From Aurantiochytrium sp. KH105 (Eukaryota; Sar; Bigyra; Thraustochytrida; Thraustochytriidae): a stretch of DNA of 64,000 nt. Position 1 is the stretch's first letter; each line of letters starts with the position of its first letter. The translations under genes and the position numbers were made by a program. Shown here piece after piece: positions 11,301 through 20,788 of the stretch. The stretch spans positions 186,001-250,000 of the forward strand of contig BGKB01000068.1 in assembly GCA_003116975.1 (NCBI GenBank). Direction: 5' to 3'. The notes below the pieces were generated by a model, which was not told where the DNA came from, did not search any database, and saw only the letters and a list, made by a program, of their open reading frames with translations.

Positions 11301-13494
11301 CTTTGCTGCGCGTCTCGATGCTGAGCGATGTCTGGTCATGCCGCAAGGCTCTCGTTCGCTTTTCGAAGCCATCAACACAGAGCGCTTTGCAGGACGAGAC
11401 TTGCAAAAAGTTCGCACGATCGCGTACAAAATCGCGTTGGCCATCCAAGATCTCCACAACAGCGGGCGTATCCATGGCGACATCAAGCCGCGCAACGCTG
11501 TGCGCGTGGTTCCCTCGAAGCAACACACGTTCTCTTATGACGACACGGGCGGTCGGGTCCAGGTACCCGATGCGTGGCGGCAGAACGTGACAGGAGAGCA
11601 GCTCAATGGTCCGCCCGACGAGGAGTGGCAGCTCATTGACCTTGACGCCTCGGCTCGGATTCTGAGCACAGAGAGAGTCACGGAAAAGGTAAGCACCGGG
11701 TACGCAGCTCCCGAGCTGGCACAATGGCACTTTCTTCACCAAGCCAACGCGGACAAGGCCCCCACTGTCAGTGCGGCCTTGGACGTATGGGGCTTTGGCG
11801 TCGTTCTCTATCAAATGCTCTCCGGGACAAAGCTTTTCATGGTCGATGAATCTGACGATAACCTGGTGCATGGCCGGGATAAGACAGAGCTTATGAATTG
11901 GCTTGCTCTTGACCATGAACGTCTTGAGCGCATCAAAGAACGCGAAACCAATGGCATGGGCAAAGGTGACGGTCTGAGATCAGATGGAGCTGATGCCATC
12001 GAGGCCGCTCGCGACCTCGTTCGGCTTTGCTTACGCGGCGACCCTACGGAGCGCATCAACATGACGCAAATCATCGAGGATCATCCCTTTTTCGATTCCA
12101 TGCGGCCGCAAAACTCATGCAGACCGGGCAACGACGAGGACGTCGCTACGACCGGAATTGGGCGCGACGAACATCGCAAAAAGAAGATGCGCTTTTCGCG
12201 TCGGGTGTTGAGTCTCCATAAGCTGGTCGTTCCGAAACGTTTTAGTCTTTTTGGTCGCACAACGAGTCCCAGGCTTTCGAGAGACGATCACACAGGCGAA
12301 TTTTACGCGGATCATGGGCACAATGAGCTGACCGAGCTCTCCACGTACCACTTTTTCCTGTCGCACATGCAAAAACAGGCAGCAGGAATCGTCAAGAATC
12401 TTGCGTTTGGCCTTGAGCGATACCAGATGTCGGCTTGGACGGAGATGCGTGCTGCCGAGGTAACTCTCACAAGTCTCCAGCGAGGCGTGCTTTCTTCGCA
12501 ACGCTTTGTCTTGGTGCTGACGAGAGATACACTGTTCCGTCCTTTTTGTCTTGCAGGACTAAAGTTCGCCATTGACTACTTTTCCAGCATGCCTGGTGGG
12601 CTGCGAGAGCACATAATCTTTATTGTTGAAGAAGACCAGCGCTTCAGTCCCTGGCACACGGGCATTGACGAGCCGTGGTGTGCTGTGGACTGGGAAGAAG
12701 GCAATGTCGACCTTGATGACGAAATCGCAAGCGCTGGTGAGTTCCTTCGCTCATGCCAGACACAGTACAACTCCGAGCAAACTTCATCTCGACGCAAGCA
12801 GCTCGATGAAGCTACGGCAAAGGCGAGATCTCTTCGTCGCACGCGGGATATGCGTCAGCTTCGTGAGTCTCTCGAGAACCTCAACTTTGACCCGGACGAA
12901 GTCTTTGGCCTCGCAGAAGATGCTCTGTCCCTTTGCAAGCGCATCCCGTATCGCCGACGTCTTTTTGAGGAGGATGCAATGCTAAGAGCGCTCGCTGATC
13001 ATGCGGGCTTTCAGGTGAGTCCACCGCTCCGTCCATTGCTGAATATCGAGGCAGATTCTCTCTTCATCACGGTTGTAGCGAAGTCAGATTCGGAAATTGC
13101 AATAGAGCTTGTCGCCAAGCTCAACATGAACGCAACTGCTAGCGTCCTGGCAAGTCTATTTCAAGATGCCATTCACGAGGGTTCATCCGTGGTTATCGTC
13201 GTGCTGGAGCAAGATTGTCTCGACGATGTCCACGACGCCTTGACAAGCGAACGCCTGAGTGGGCTTCCTCTTTTGGCGGTGGCCGATGAAAGTACTTTTA
13301 ATGCTGGTGATGCGGAACACGTTAGCACATGCAGCCAAGAGGTGCAAAGCAGGCTCTTTGATCATCTCGAGCTTTTAGCGTGGAGGCCAGATGCGGAAGT
13401 GAGAGATGGAGTGTACATGGTCGGTCATGAGCAGCCCGCGCTTATCGATGAGCTTTGCTCTCGCGCGGCCAAGCTCCGACGTTCGCAACTATGA
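5398..13494 (+). CDS. LRR - protein kinase - TIR-like multidomain receptor (23 exons)
   Basis: Predicted spliced product is 1724 residues. Exons: 5398-5795, 5894-5977, 6129-6212, 6340-6423, 6632-6730, 6802-6960, 7052-7135, 7286-7369, 7501-7584, 7738-7821, 7995-8078, 8205-8288, 8438-8521, 8629-8712, 8941-9024, 9172-9255, 9367-9450, 9599-9682, 9758-9841, 9948-10031, 10184-10267, 10421-10507, 10575-13494. Every junction is GT-AG, phase 2, and joins in frame. Residues 1-131 are very acidic. Leucine-rich repeats of the 28-residue NLRC/RNase-inhibitor type (IGDEGAxxLGxxLxxNxSL) run to about 750. The kinase (about 927-1262) has VALKIM (Lys956), HGDIKPRN (Asp1054), DLD in place of DFG (Asp1107) and AAPE, but no clear glycine loop. 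A TIR-like domain (about 1341-1480) starts at YHFFLSHMQ. The last 240 residues are unassigned. No signal peptide or membrane segment is seen, so it is probably an intracellular sensor or scaffold. Function is inferred from domains only. Confidence 0.88.
5894..10507 (+). repeat. array of exon-sized leucine-rich repeats (84-nt unit)
   Basis: Of the 21 internal exons of the receptor gene, 18 are exactly 84 nt and encode one 28-residue LRR. The exceptions are 6632-6730 (99 nt), 6802-6960 (159 nt, divergent) and 10421-10507 (87 nt). All introns are phase 2, so any exon can be lost or duplicated without a frameshift. Introns range from 67 to 228 nt. Donors are GTAAGT, GTACGT or GTGAGT. Most introns carry CTGAC, CTGAT or CTAAC 20-100 nt before the acceptor, a likely branch point. 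Confidence 0.92.
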
Positions 13495-13700
13495 AAACGA
13501 ATAAACACCTTGGCCCTAGGCCTACTTCTTTTATTGTTTGTATGAAGTTTACACTGCAGCCCAGACAGGAGCAATCAATGGAGAGATGATTAGCCTGTTG
13601 GTCCTTTAGCTTGGTGTCGCACATTGCAAAGTCCAATCGCTCAATCGCTTGGATCCATGACAATGTTAGCGCAGACATTGAGAGTCCAACCATAAAGTTC

Positions 13701-15509
13701 TCAATTTTCCTTGGCCTGCTTGTGGATGGCAATGCGCACGTTAATGAATGCGAAGAGAAACATGGCCAATGTCAGACCCCCCAAAACGCCGATGTCGCGC
13801 CAGTACTCATCAACCTCGAGCCCGAGGCCGGCAAGGTACATGGAACCCGTGACTACATTTTCGCTTGCATCAACTAGTTCCAATGGCTCGAATTCAGCCA
13901 CGAGGAGCGCCGACAGAGACCATTGGAAGGGGCTCACATAGTACAGCCAGCGAAAGTAGATTGGAATCTTGTCGCGCCGGATCAAGAAACCGCAAAAGAG
14001 AAGCAGTGGCATCAAGACGGGTACGAGTTTGTTCTGTGCCTCCATGACATCTTTGCTTGTGCTTCCCAGCATGAGACCTAGAGCAGAGCCAAACGCAGTC
14101 ATTACCATGCTCACCAAGAGATATTTGAGAAACTGGTCCACGGAAGGGTACAATCCAACGATAGGAATTGCGACAGAGTATGCTAGACTCGACAGCGGGT
14201 CAAAAAACAGGCTTGTACAAATCTGTGCTGCGAACAACGACGACACAGAGTACGCTCCGTTACGGTACTCTCGAACGAGGAGCGGGCGTGTCAACGGAAG
14301 AACTAAGATCGCGGCAAACGCAGTGTCGAGAATTCCCGAAATGACCAGAAAGAAAAGAGGCGATGTGCGCTCAAAGGCAGAGTCCAGCGATGTCTCGCGG
14401 GCCTGATTTACAAAGACGATGCCAAGCATTGTTCCTGTCATGAGCTTTAGCATGAGATTTTGCGCGAATTTCGTCTTGTCTCGAAGTGTATCTTGAAAGA
14501 AGCGCCGGAGCAAGGTTGTGAACTGATGCATCCACGAGTTCCGCGCCGTCATCTTTGCCATTGCCGCCTCGGAAATACCTGACGCACTCGCCGTAGGATG
14601 TCGTGGGGTGTCAAGAGCCTCTCGCTTTGCATCGTCGAGCTCTGCCCATTTGTTGGCAAAAAAGTCTTGCTCCTTTTCCTCCCGCTCCTGCAACACGCGC
14701 ATGTAGTAGTCAAGAGGATTCTCGAATTCGGGAGACTTGAAGCCGATCGAGATAAAGTAGTCATGGAGCGGCTGTTGCGTACGTCCATTGTAAACGACGC
14801 GGCCATGATGCAGCAAGAGCAGCTTGTCAAAGGAGCAAAAGAGCTTGTAGCTCGGCTGGTGAATGGTGCAAATCACCATTTGTTTGTGCTCTTTGGCCAG
14901 CCGCCGCAAAAGTTCGATCACACCCTCGGCCGTGGTGGAGTCCAGACCCGAAGACGGCTCGTCGACGAGAAGAATGCTAGGATTCACGACCAATTCTGTG
15001 CCGATAGACACGCGTTTGCGCTCGCCGCCGCTTACTCCACGACGGTTCTCATCTCCGACGGGGGTGTCTTTGCACTTGGTGAGACTGAGTTCGGAGATGA
15101 GGCGGTCCACCACTTCTTCGATCTGGCTGGCGGGCGCACTCGAGGGCAGGCGTAGCATCGCACTGTATCGAAGTGACTGCCGCGGTGTGAGTGCTGGAAA
15201 GAGAATGTCGGCTTGCGGAATTACGCACACTGCGTCGCGGTAGCGCTGCGGAAGCCGTCGCCCATTCAGAAGCATGGCATCACTCCCCTTGGCAATCTCT
15301 GACAGCAAGGAGCTTTTTCCCCCTCCGCTGCCGCCCATGACGGCACATAGCTCACCGGATGTAAATCTCGCGTTAAAGTTGTGCAGAATACGCTTCGACT
15401 CGCGTCTGAACCCCTTTCCTGGCACTTTGACATCACGCGACAGGTTGCGCAGCTCCAGCTCGAGCACAGGGAGCTCATCGGGCTCGGGCGACACCTTTTG
15501 CGACGCCAT
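13701..15509 (-). CDS. ABCG-family half-transporter, paralogue of the 909-3089 gene
   Basis: The 602-residue protein (ATG at 15509) is a compact ABC half-transporter. It has Walker A GGSGGGKSS, signature VSGGERKR, Walker B ILLVDEPSSGLD and H-loop TIHQPSYK, then a six-helix membrane domain ending HKQAKEN. It aligns with the 909-3089 product almost throughout, including TRPLLVRE, FGSALGLMLGSTSK and LLLFCGFLI. It lacks that protein's long low-complexity N-terminus and begins just before the ABC domain. It should act at a membrane as a homodimer or as a heterodimer with its paralogue; substrate unknown. It converges on the LRR-kinase-TIR gene, whose stop is only 206 bp away. The two transporter genes are probably an old local duplication separated by, or formed around, the receptor gene. 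Confidence 0.94.
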   Translation of the reverse strand: MASQKVSPEPDELPVLELELRNLSRDVKVPGKGFRRESKRILHNFNARFTSGELCAVMGGSGGGKSSLLSEIAKGSDAMLLNGRRLPQRYRDAVCVIPQADILFPALTPRQSLRYSAMLRLPSSAPASQIEEVVDRLISELSLTKCKDTPVGDENRRGVSGGERKRVSIGTELVVNPSILLVDEPSSGLDSTTAEGVIELLRRLAKEHKQMVICTIHQPSYKLFCSFDKLLLLHHGRVVYNGRTQQPLHDYFISIGFKSPEFENPLDYYMRVLQEREEKEQDFFANKWAELDDAKREALDTPRHPTASASGISEAAMAKMTARNSWMHQFTTLLRRFFQDTLRDKTKFAQNLMLKLMTGTMLGIVFVNQARETSLDSAFERTSPLFFLVISGILDTAFAAILVLPLTRPLLVREYRNGAYSVSSLFAAQICTSLFFDPLSSLAYSVAIPIVGLYPSVDQFLKYLLVSMVMTAFGSALGLMLGSTSKDVMEAQNKLVPVLMPLLLFCGFLIRRDKIPIYFRWLYYVSPFQWSLSALLVAEFEPLELVDASENVVTGSMYLAGLGLEVDEYWRDIGVLGGLTLAMFLFAFINVRIAIHKQAKEN

Positions 15510-16120
15510 CCTCTATTTCGTACCGGAACGATGTGAACAACAACGCAAGAGAGACGACAGCCAGCGCCAACAAGAATGTCTCAAAGTAGGTCACGCGTTA
15601 AGGGACTGATGTCTCGGCTTTGGGCAAGCTACTGCGTCTCGCAATGTCGGACACTTATTGCGTCAGTACTACAGCAAGAGCGGCCGAGATGGAAGTGATC
15701 GTTACACTTTATTAATTTTTAAATGAAGGCTCCGCCTTCACAGGGCGGCCTAGTCAGACTGTTGTGCGCATGCAATAAAGGAATGGCAACTCCGAGTCAG
15801 CTCAGGTTCCAACGGATTTATTTTCACTTTTTTTGGACACGCTCGCTGCCTCATGCGAAAGAGAGAGAGAGAGAAAAAAGATTACAGGCCACCAGGGCAG
15901 ACCAGACCACTGATGTGACTAAGCAGATCTCAATTCGAAAGAAAGAAAAATCGACTGGATTGAATACAGAGAGGAGAAGAAATTTATATTCTGTCGCGCA
16001 TTGTTGCAACGGCAACATTGCTTTCCGTCCGACGACACGCAAGCTCGCAAGCAAAGAAGCTAGCCAATAAAGCCCGCAAGCAAAAGGATGGTACTAGAAC
16101 CCTGACAAGAAGCTGCCATA
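15510..16120. other. intergenic region upstream of the second ABCG gene
   Basis: No gene is supported. It should contain the ABCG promoter and the 3' flank of the sulfotransferase-like gene, both on the minus strand. A perfect 7-bp inverted repeat (TGAAGGC, 3-nt spacer, GCCTTCA) lies at 15724-15740, and a GAGA run at about 15860-15875. Confidence 0.6.
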
Positions 16121-16858
16121 CTATCGAGGAGCACTGGGCGCGCGACCGCCCGTGAATCGTGACACACCGAGCGCACAAAGAGATGCCAAAGACGCGAGCG
16201 CAAGCACGCGCACAGAGAAACCAATAAGAATCATGTTGCGGATCTCGCGGAACTCCTGCTTGTAGTCGCTCGCGTTCTGATTCGCATGCGGGAAAGGCGT
16301 TTCGGGTGCCGGGACGCCAAGGAAATGACACAAGGGGCCCCAGCCATCACGCACACTATACTCGAGCAGCTGGTCCTTGGGCACGATGCGTCGCACACGT
16401 TCATTGTGCATTCGCAAGCGCAAACGATAGAGGTACGGGATGAAGCGCTCGGAGCCCATGCTAAATTTCTCCGAGGCGTCAGCAACTTCAAAGACGCGAG
16501 CAAACTCGCTCGAAAACCAGGTGAGCCAGCGATAGCTCGATTCCACTTCCTTTTGTTTTCGGTACGATTCGATCCAATCGTCTTCATCGCGCGTGAGGAG
16601 AATCACACGTGCGTCCGGAAAGGTCTGCAGCAGCTGCTCCCAAAAGGAAAACGCAGGCCCATCGGTAATGGCGTCCACGCCGGCAAACATGCCCGTAAAG
16701 TCTGGTTCTTCCTCCCCATCCATCAAAATTTCATGCCAATCATCCAAGAGCACGCTCACCTGCTCGTCCGAGTCATACACGACGAGCCCCAGCTCGCTCA
16801 GCGCTGCCGCCAGAGAGGTCGTGCCCGTCTTGGGCGGTCCCGCCACGATGACCTTCAT
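16121..16858 (-). CDS. sulfotransferase-like P-loop protein with a C-terminal membrane anchor
   Basis: From the ATG at 16858 (MKVIVAGPPKTGTTSL) the product is 245 residues. The N-terminal PPKTGTTSL is a PAPS-binding 5'-phosphosulfate loop of the kind seen in the Sulfotransfer_4 group, and FPDARVILLTRDEDDW fits the second conserved strand and 3'-phosphate-binding region. Near the C-terminus, IRNMILIGFSVRVLALASLA is a single hydrophobic segment, so it may be tail-anchored. The open frame continues 80 codons upstream, but that part is basic low complexity and the P-loop sits immediately after the chosen Met, as usual in this family. Substrate is unknown; many family members are simply annotated as sulfotransferases without a tested activity. 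It is divergent from Emg1 across a region carrying three 57-bp repeats. Confidence 0.75.
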   Translation of the reverse strand: MKVIVAGPPKTGTTSLAAALSELGLVVYDSDEQVSVLLDDWHEILMDGEEEPDFTGMFAGVDAITDGPAFSFWEQLLQTFPDARVILLTRDEDDWIESYRKQKEVESSYRWLTWFSSEFARVFEVADASEKFSMGSERFIPYLYRLRLRMHNERVRRIVPKDQLLEYSVRDGWGPLCHFLGVPAPETPFPHANQNASDYKQEFREIRNMILIGFSVRVLALASLASLCALGVSRFTGGRAPSAPR

Positions 16859-17477
16859 CCCAAACGCGGTCAATGTACAAAGGGAGTTTGTGTGTCTGTC
16901 GGGGAGTCCTCGCCTCCTCAGGCCTCGGCGCAGACCGTGGCCGGTGCCAGAGCCAAGGCCACCACCGCAGGTCCGGGTCCAGAACTCGCTCCCTTTCCCC
17001 GCCCGGGACTGCTTGCGGGGTTGGCGTGACGAGGGGAGAGACCGACTGAGCGCCCGACTGCGAGCTCGCCAAGTTTTGCAACACGTCTTCGCCCCCAACG
17101 CTGACGTCGTCCCGCGCGAGATTCGGGAAAGGGGTCTAAGGCGGTAACATCCGACCTATCTCAGGGTCCGGGCGCGATTCGGGAAAGGGGTCTAAGACGC
17201 CGAGATCCGACCTATCTCAGGGTCCCGCGCGCGATTCGGGAAAGGGGTCTAAGACGCCGATATCTGACCTATCTCAGGGTCCCCGCGCGCCCTCTCTCCT
17301 TCCATGTGGACGATGTGACAGCGCGACTGGCTGCGCAGCGCAGAGCAGAACTGCGTCGGGGTTGACGGCGAGCTTGCGCGCGAGCGGAGGGCAAGGGCGC
17401 GAGACGCGAGACGCGAGGAGAGGGCCTCGCGGGGCGGGCGAAGGGCCGGCCGGAAAGAAGGCTCGGAAATTAGCGGG
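16859..17477. promoter_or_regulatory. bidirectional promoter region between the sulfotransferase-like gene and Emg1
   Basis: This 619-bp head-to-head interval must carry both promoters. It contains the 57-bp triple repeat (17120-17289), closer to Emg1. I see no TATA box that I would trust. Confidence 0.6.
17120..17289 (+). repeat. three tandem copies of a 56-57-bp unit
   Basis: Units start at 17120, 17176 and 17233. Each begins GATTCGGGAAAGGGGTCT and ends GACCTATCTCAGGGTCC; the few differences sit mainly in the middle and at the GC-rich linker. The array lies 190-360 bp upstream of the Emg1 start. Confidence 0.95.
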
Positions 17478-18395
17478 ATGGCGGCCCGCAAGGGAGAGTC
17501 GCGGAGGAAGAGGTCTGCGCAGGAGCGCGACGCCCAGGACAAGGCCGCTGACAAGGAAAAGGAAGAGGTCCAGGAGGACCAGGCTGAAGGTGAGGAGCAA
17601 GACAGCGACAACGACAGCGGTGACGAGAAGGGCCAGAAGCAAACCGACAAGGCGGACTCCGATATTGATGATGATGAGGAAGACGAGGACGAAGACGAGG
17701 ATGAGGACGAGGCCCAAGAGGAAGAGGAGGGCGAGCCCGAAGCGAAGCGCGCGCGGACCTCGGGAAACACGCGCAAGGTCATTGTCATCATCGATGACGC
17801 AACGCTCGAGCCCGTCAAGACATCCAAGGGGAGCTACGAGCTGCTCAACTGCGACGACCACATTGGGCTTCACAAAAAGCTCAACAAGGACATGAAGCGC
17901 TCGCGTCCCGATATTTCCCACCAAATGCTCTTGGCCCTGCTCGACAGTCCTCTCAACAAAGCCGGCCACCTGAAGATTTACATTCGCACTTGCCAAAATA
18001 TTCTCATTGAGGTCTCTGAGCACCTGCGCGTGCCTCGCACCTATAAGCGTTTTGCTGGCCTTATGGTCCAGCTTTTGCACAAGATGAAGATTCGCGCCGT
18101 TGATGGTAAAAAGACCCTTCTCAAGGTGATCAAGAACCCTGTAACGCGTCACTTGCCTCCTGATGCGCGTATCTTCGGCATGTCCGTCACGGGCACGCTT
18201 GTCGATGTCCACGAGTTCGTTCCTGCACTCGACGATTCTCGTCCGGTTGTCTTTATCTTTGGTGGTTTTGCTCACGGCCACATTCAGTCAGATTACGCCG
18301 AGGCGCATCTTTCCGTATCAGAGTACCCGCTCTCGGGCGCATGCGCCGTGTCTCGCGTGATGAATGCCTTTGAGCACAAATGGAACATCATTTGA
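17478..18395 (+). CDS. EMG1: rRNA small-subunit pseudouridine methyltransferase Nep1/Emg1
   Basis: The product of 305 residues is the SPOUT-class enzyme that N1-methylates a hypermodified pseudouridine of 18S rRNA and is needed for 40S assembly in the nucleolus. Residues from about 100 on match the family throughout: KVIVIIDDATLE, YELLNCDDH, RPDISHQMLLALLDSPLNKAG, VPRTYKRFAGLMVQLLHK, LLKVIKNPVTRHLPP and IFGGFAHG. Residues 1-95 are a lysine- and acid-rich tail (runs of Glu and Asp) longer than in yeast; charged N-terminal extensions are common in nucleolar proteins. It is one uninterrupted exon with ATG at 17478. It is convergent with JMJD7 downstream and divergent from the sulfotransferase-like gene. 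Confidence 0.97.
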   Translation: MAARKGESRRKRSAQERDAQDKAADKEKEEVQEDQAEGEEQDSDNDSGDEKGQKQTDKADSDIDDDEEDEDEDEDEDEAQEEEEGEPEAKRARTSGNTRKVIVIIDDATLEPVKTSKGSYELLNCDDHIGLHKKLNKDMKRSRPDISHQMLLALLDSPLNKAGHLKIYIRTCQNILIEVSEHLRVPRTYKRFAGLMVQLLHKMKIRAVDGKKTLLKVIKNPVTRHLPPDARIFGMSVTGTLVDVHEFVPALDDSRPVVFIFGGFAHGHIQSDYAEAHLSVSEYPLSGACAVSRVMNAFEHKWNII

Positions 18396-19696
18396 TTTGT
18401 CTGTCGCCACGCCTGGCACGCAGACATGTGTGAAAATTCGTAACGACCGCCACCCAGGAAAGAAGAGACAATTAGAAAAGAATAGTCGAGGAAAAGGAAT
18501 TCTACTGCACAATTTTTATGGTCGTCTTTGTTCCAAAAATTTTGTTGTTCATGTCTTGATGGCACGGATGTAACGTCTCTTGTGCTCAGCACATTTCATC
18601 AAAGGAGACCGAAGTCGGGATCGAATCGCTCAATAATTTCATCAAAGTCGCTCATACGAAAAATCCAATGACTTCTTTACTTTTCACCGCACATGTATGC
18701 TGTGCACATTTCGATGAATCGTTGCCGATTTTACGTCAAAAGAGAAAAGGTATTTCTTCCTTGACGATTGGAAAAGCAAGTTGCAGGTCGCGATTCGATC
18801 GCCCGATTTTCTTTTGACGGTAAGAACCTGCTGCTTGCCTTGCTTGCAATGTAGATTCGCGGTCCAACTCAACTTGCGGATATACAACTGCAGTCTGCAT
18901 CCACCGCATGAACCGTGGTCATGATCGCGATTACGACGTAGTTGCAGTGGATGCGACTCGCGGCGTGGTCGTTGATATTACTTGTTCTCTCAGCGGTCGC
19001 GACCGCGACCACGCACGACGATGGAGAGGGCGCACTTCAAGTCCTTCGGCGGCCCGTCCAATGGATGACAGTTGTGGCGCCAAGGTTGTTCACATAGCCG
19101 AGGGCTTAGAGCAATGGGAAAGAAAGAATAAAAGAGAATGATTTGCTCTGATGTAATCGGAAGGTATTGGTCGGTCGTGTGCCAAACGCCTTGGCGCATC
19201 GTTGCGCATGTGCTCAAAATTACATTACTGTGATTCTGACTGTATTTGCCTCGCGACGTTCGGCACTCTTACCGTTGCGTGGATTATGTGGCTTGGTCCG
19301 AAGCTTTAGAGTGCGTAAGGAGAATTTTCAGCCTCGGCAACAAAAAAACAAACTGATCCACCGTCAATTATTTTCAGATCGACGACTGGCCAGCTGTGCC
19401 ACAAAAGTGATCAGTCTCTTTGTTCTGGCTGTATATTCAAAAAGGTACTCGTATGATCTGTAGCAGAGTCAAGTTGGGTTAACTTTAGCCGGGTCGCGTC
19501 AGCTGTTTGCCCTTTGCTCTCTCGACGCACAGCAAAGTTTCTCGTCGAGCAAGGAGGGATGCGTACACAATAATTTGAATTGATGAAGAAAACACCGAGC
19601 ATCATTTCGGCAAGAATGGATGCGAGAACTTTCTGGCAATTCGTAGGTCCAAGGGGCGAAACTGAGACGCATATGGCATTGTTTTCCCTCGGTATT
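18396..19696. other. convergent intergenic region between Emg1 and JMJD7
   Basis: The 1.3 kb between two 3' ends is less GC-rich than its surroundings. I read both strands for coding signal and found only short frames with no recognisable motif. I see no tRNA or strong repeat. Confidence 0.6.
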
Positions 19697-20788
19697 TCAT
19701 TCGTCGTGAGCCGAGTCATTGTCTTTGGTCGACGCTTCCTCCTCCTCCTCGTCGTCGTCATTCAAAGCATCGGTCTCGCACGCAGCCCCCAAGGCATTGT
19801 GGTAGACCCAACGAAGATCGAAAGCCATGTCGAACCAATAATTCACCGCGACCGTGAGACGGGTCTGTGAAGCGCGATGAAGCCACATGGCCGGAAGATA
19901 CAAGATCTGGCCACGTTGTACATGGCACTCTACGAGTGCTTCCGTGACCTGAGGAGAAAACTGCTCAGGCTGCGTCACTGGATCATAAGGAATCCATGGC
20001 ACGGATGCCGCCGGGTCGTCGCGCACAGCGGCCCAAGCGCCGTGGTCATCGCGCTGCCACGTCGCAGCAGGAAAGGAGGCCTCCCTGAGAAAAAGTGCAG
20101 GGTGAAAGCAGGGCGGCAGCAAATGAAAGACCTTTTCGCCCTCGATCACCGCATAAAAATTCTCAAAGTGGTCGAGATGCATCGACGAGACTGCGCGCTC
20201 GTCCCCAATCCACAAATTGCACGCTTCAAGGGGGCCAAAGGCCGCCTGCGCGAGCGCAAAGCCGTCCGGGAGATCCGCCTCAAGGAAAGGGAGCTCTTGG
20301 CGCAAGTTGTCATTCTGATGAGACAGGTAAGGGACGCCCTCGCCGTCTTGATCCGCGCCAAGGTCGCGGTCGATGCCTTGGCCCAGCTTGTCGAAGAACT
20401 CCTGCATGGTCATTTCCACCTCGGCGGGCTTGACGAAGACACCATCCCGCACGCAGTCGCCGTGCCCCCCCGGCGTCACGTTCACGTGCAGTTTCTGGCT
20501 CCCCGCCGCCCCGCAAAGGTACGCCGGGTCCCACTTTTGCGCCGCGGGCCACTCGTCCACGAGGCCGTCGATGATCACCGGCCGGTTCTGCGCGACGTAC
20601 TCGCGCAGGAACCTCACCGCGTCCAGGCCCCGCTCCACGGGCACGCGGCCTCCGGGCGGCGCCCAGTGGTACGCGGCCTCCTCGCCCAGCGCGCTGCGCA
20701 GGCGCCCCAGCGTCGCCGTCCTCCCCGCCGCCGCGCCGCTCGCCGTCGTCTCCATGCCGTCTGCCTTGCCGCTCTGCATCATCATCAT
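19697..20788 (-). CDS. JMJD7: JMJD7-like JmjC-domain lysyl hydroxylase
   Basis: A 363-residue Fe(II)/2-oxoglutarate-dependent oxygenase. In animals JMJD7 makes (3S)-hydroxylysine on the translation-factor GTPases DRG1/2; a peptidase activity has also been claimed. The JmjC facial triad is visible: His204-Leu-Asp206 (SSMHLDHFENFYAVIEGEK) and His304 (LYLPAMWLHRASQ). NRPVIIDGLVDEWPA, VPWIPYDPVTQPEQF and AVNYWFDMAFDLRWVY are typical JMJD7 blocks. Length is close to that of animal JMJD7, plus an acidic tail. The start is the first of four consecutive ATGs (CAT repeats at 20777-20788). It is head-to-head with the GT13 gene, with under 300 bp between starts, so the two probably share a promoter region. 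Confidence 0.92.
   Translation of the reverse strand: MMMMQSGKADGMETTASGAAAGRTATLGRLRSALGEEAAYHWAPPGGRVPVERGLDAVRFLREYVAQNRPVIIDGLVDEWPAAQKWDPAYLCGAAGSQKLHVNVTPGGHGDCVRDGVFVKPAEVEMTMQEFFDKLGQGIDRDLGADQDGEGVPYLSHQNDNLRQELPFLEADLPDGFALAQAAFGPLEACNLWIGDERAVSSMHLDHFENFYAVIEGEKVFHLLPPCFHPALFLREASFPAATWQRDDHGAWAAVRDDPAASVPWIPYDPVTQPEQFSPQVTEALVECHVQRGQILYLPAMWLHRASQTRLTVAVNYWFDMAFDLRWVYHNALGAACETDALNDDDEEEEEASTKDNDSAHDE

Noticed and set aside
11500..12100. Idea that the kinase is a pseudokinase because of HGD and DLD
   Set aside because: The catalytic Lys and both Asp residues are present, and HGD occurs in active kinases. The missing glycine loop is noted, but inactivity cannot be claimed.
15724..15740. 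Small perfect hairpin resembling a bacterial terminator
   Set aside because: The genome is eukaryotic, the stem is only 7 bp, and no T run follows in a relevant direction.
18908..19141. Plus-strand frame of 77 codons between Emg1 and JMJD7
   Set aside because: No domain, no conserved partner, and it lies in a convergent 3' region. Chance length for this composition.
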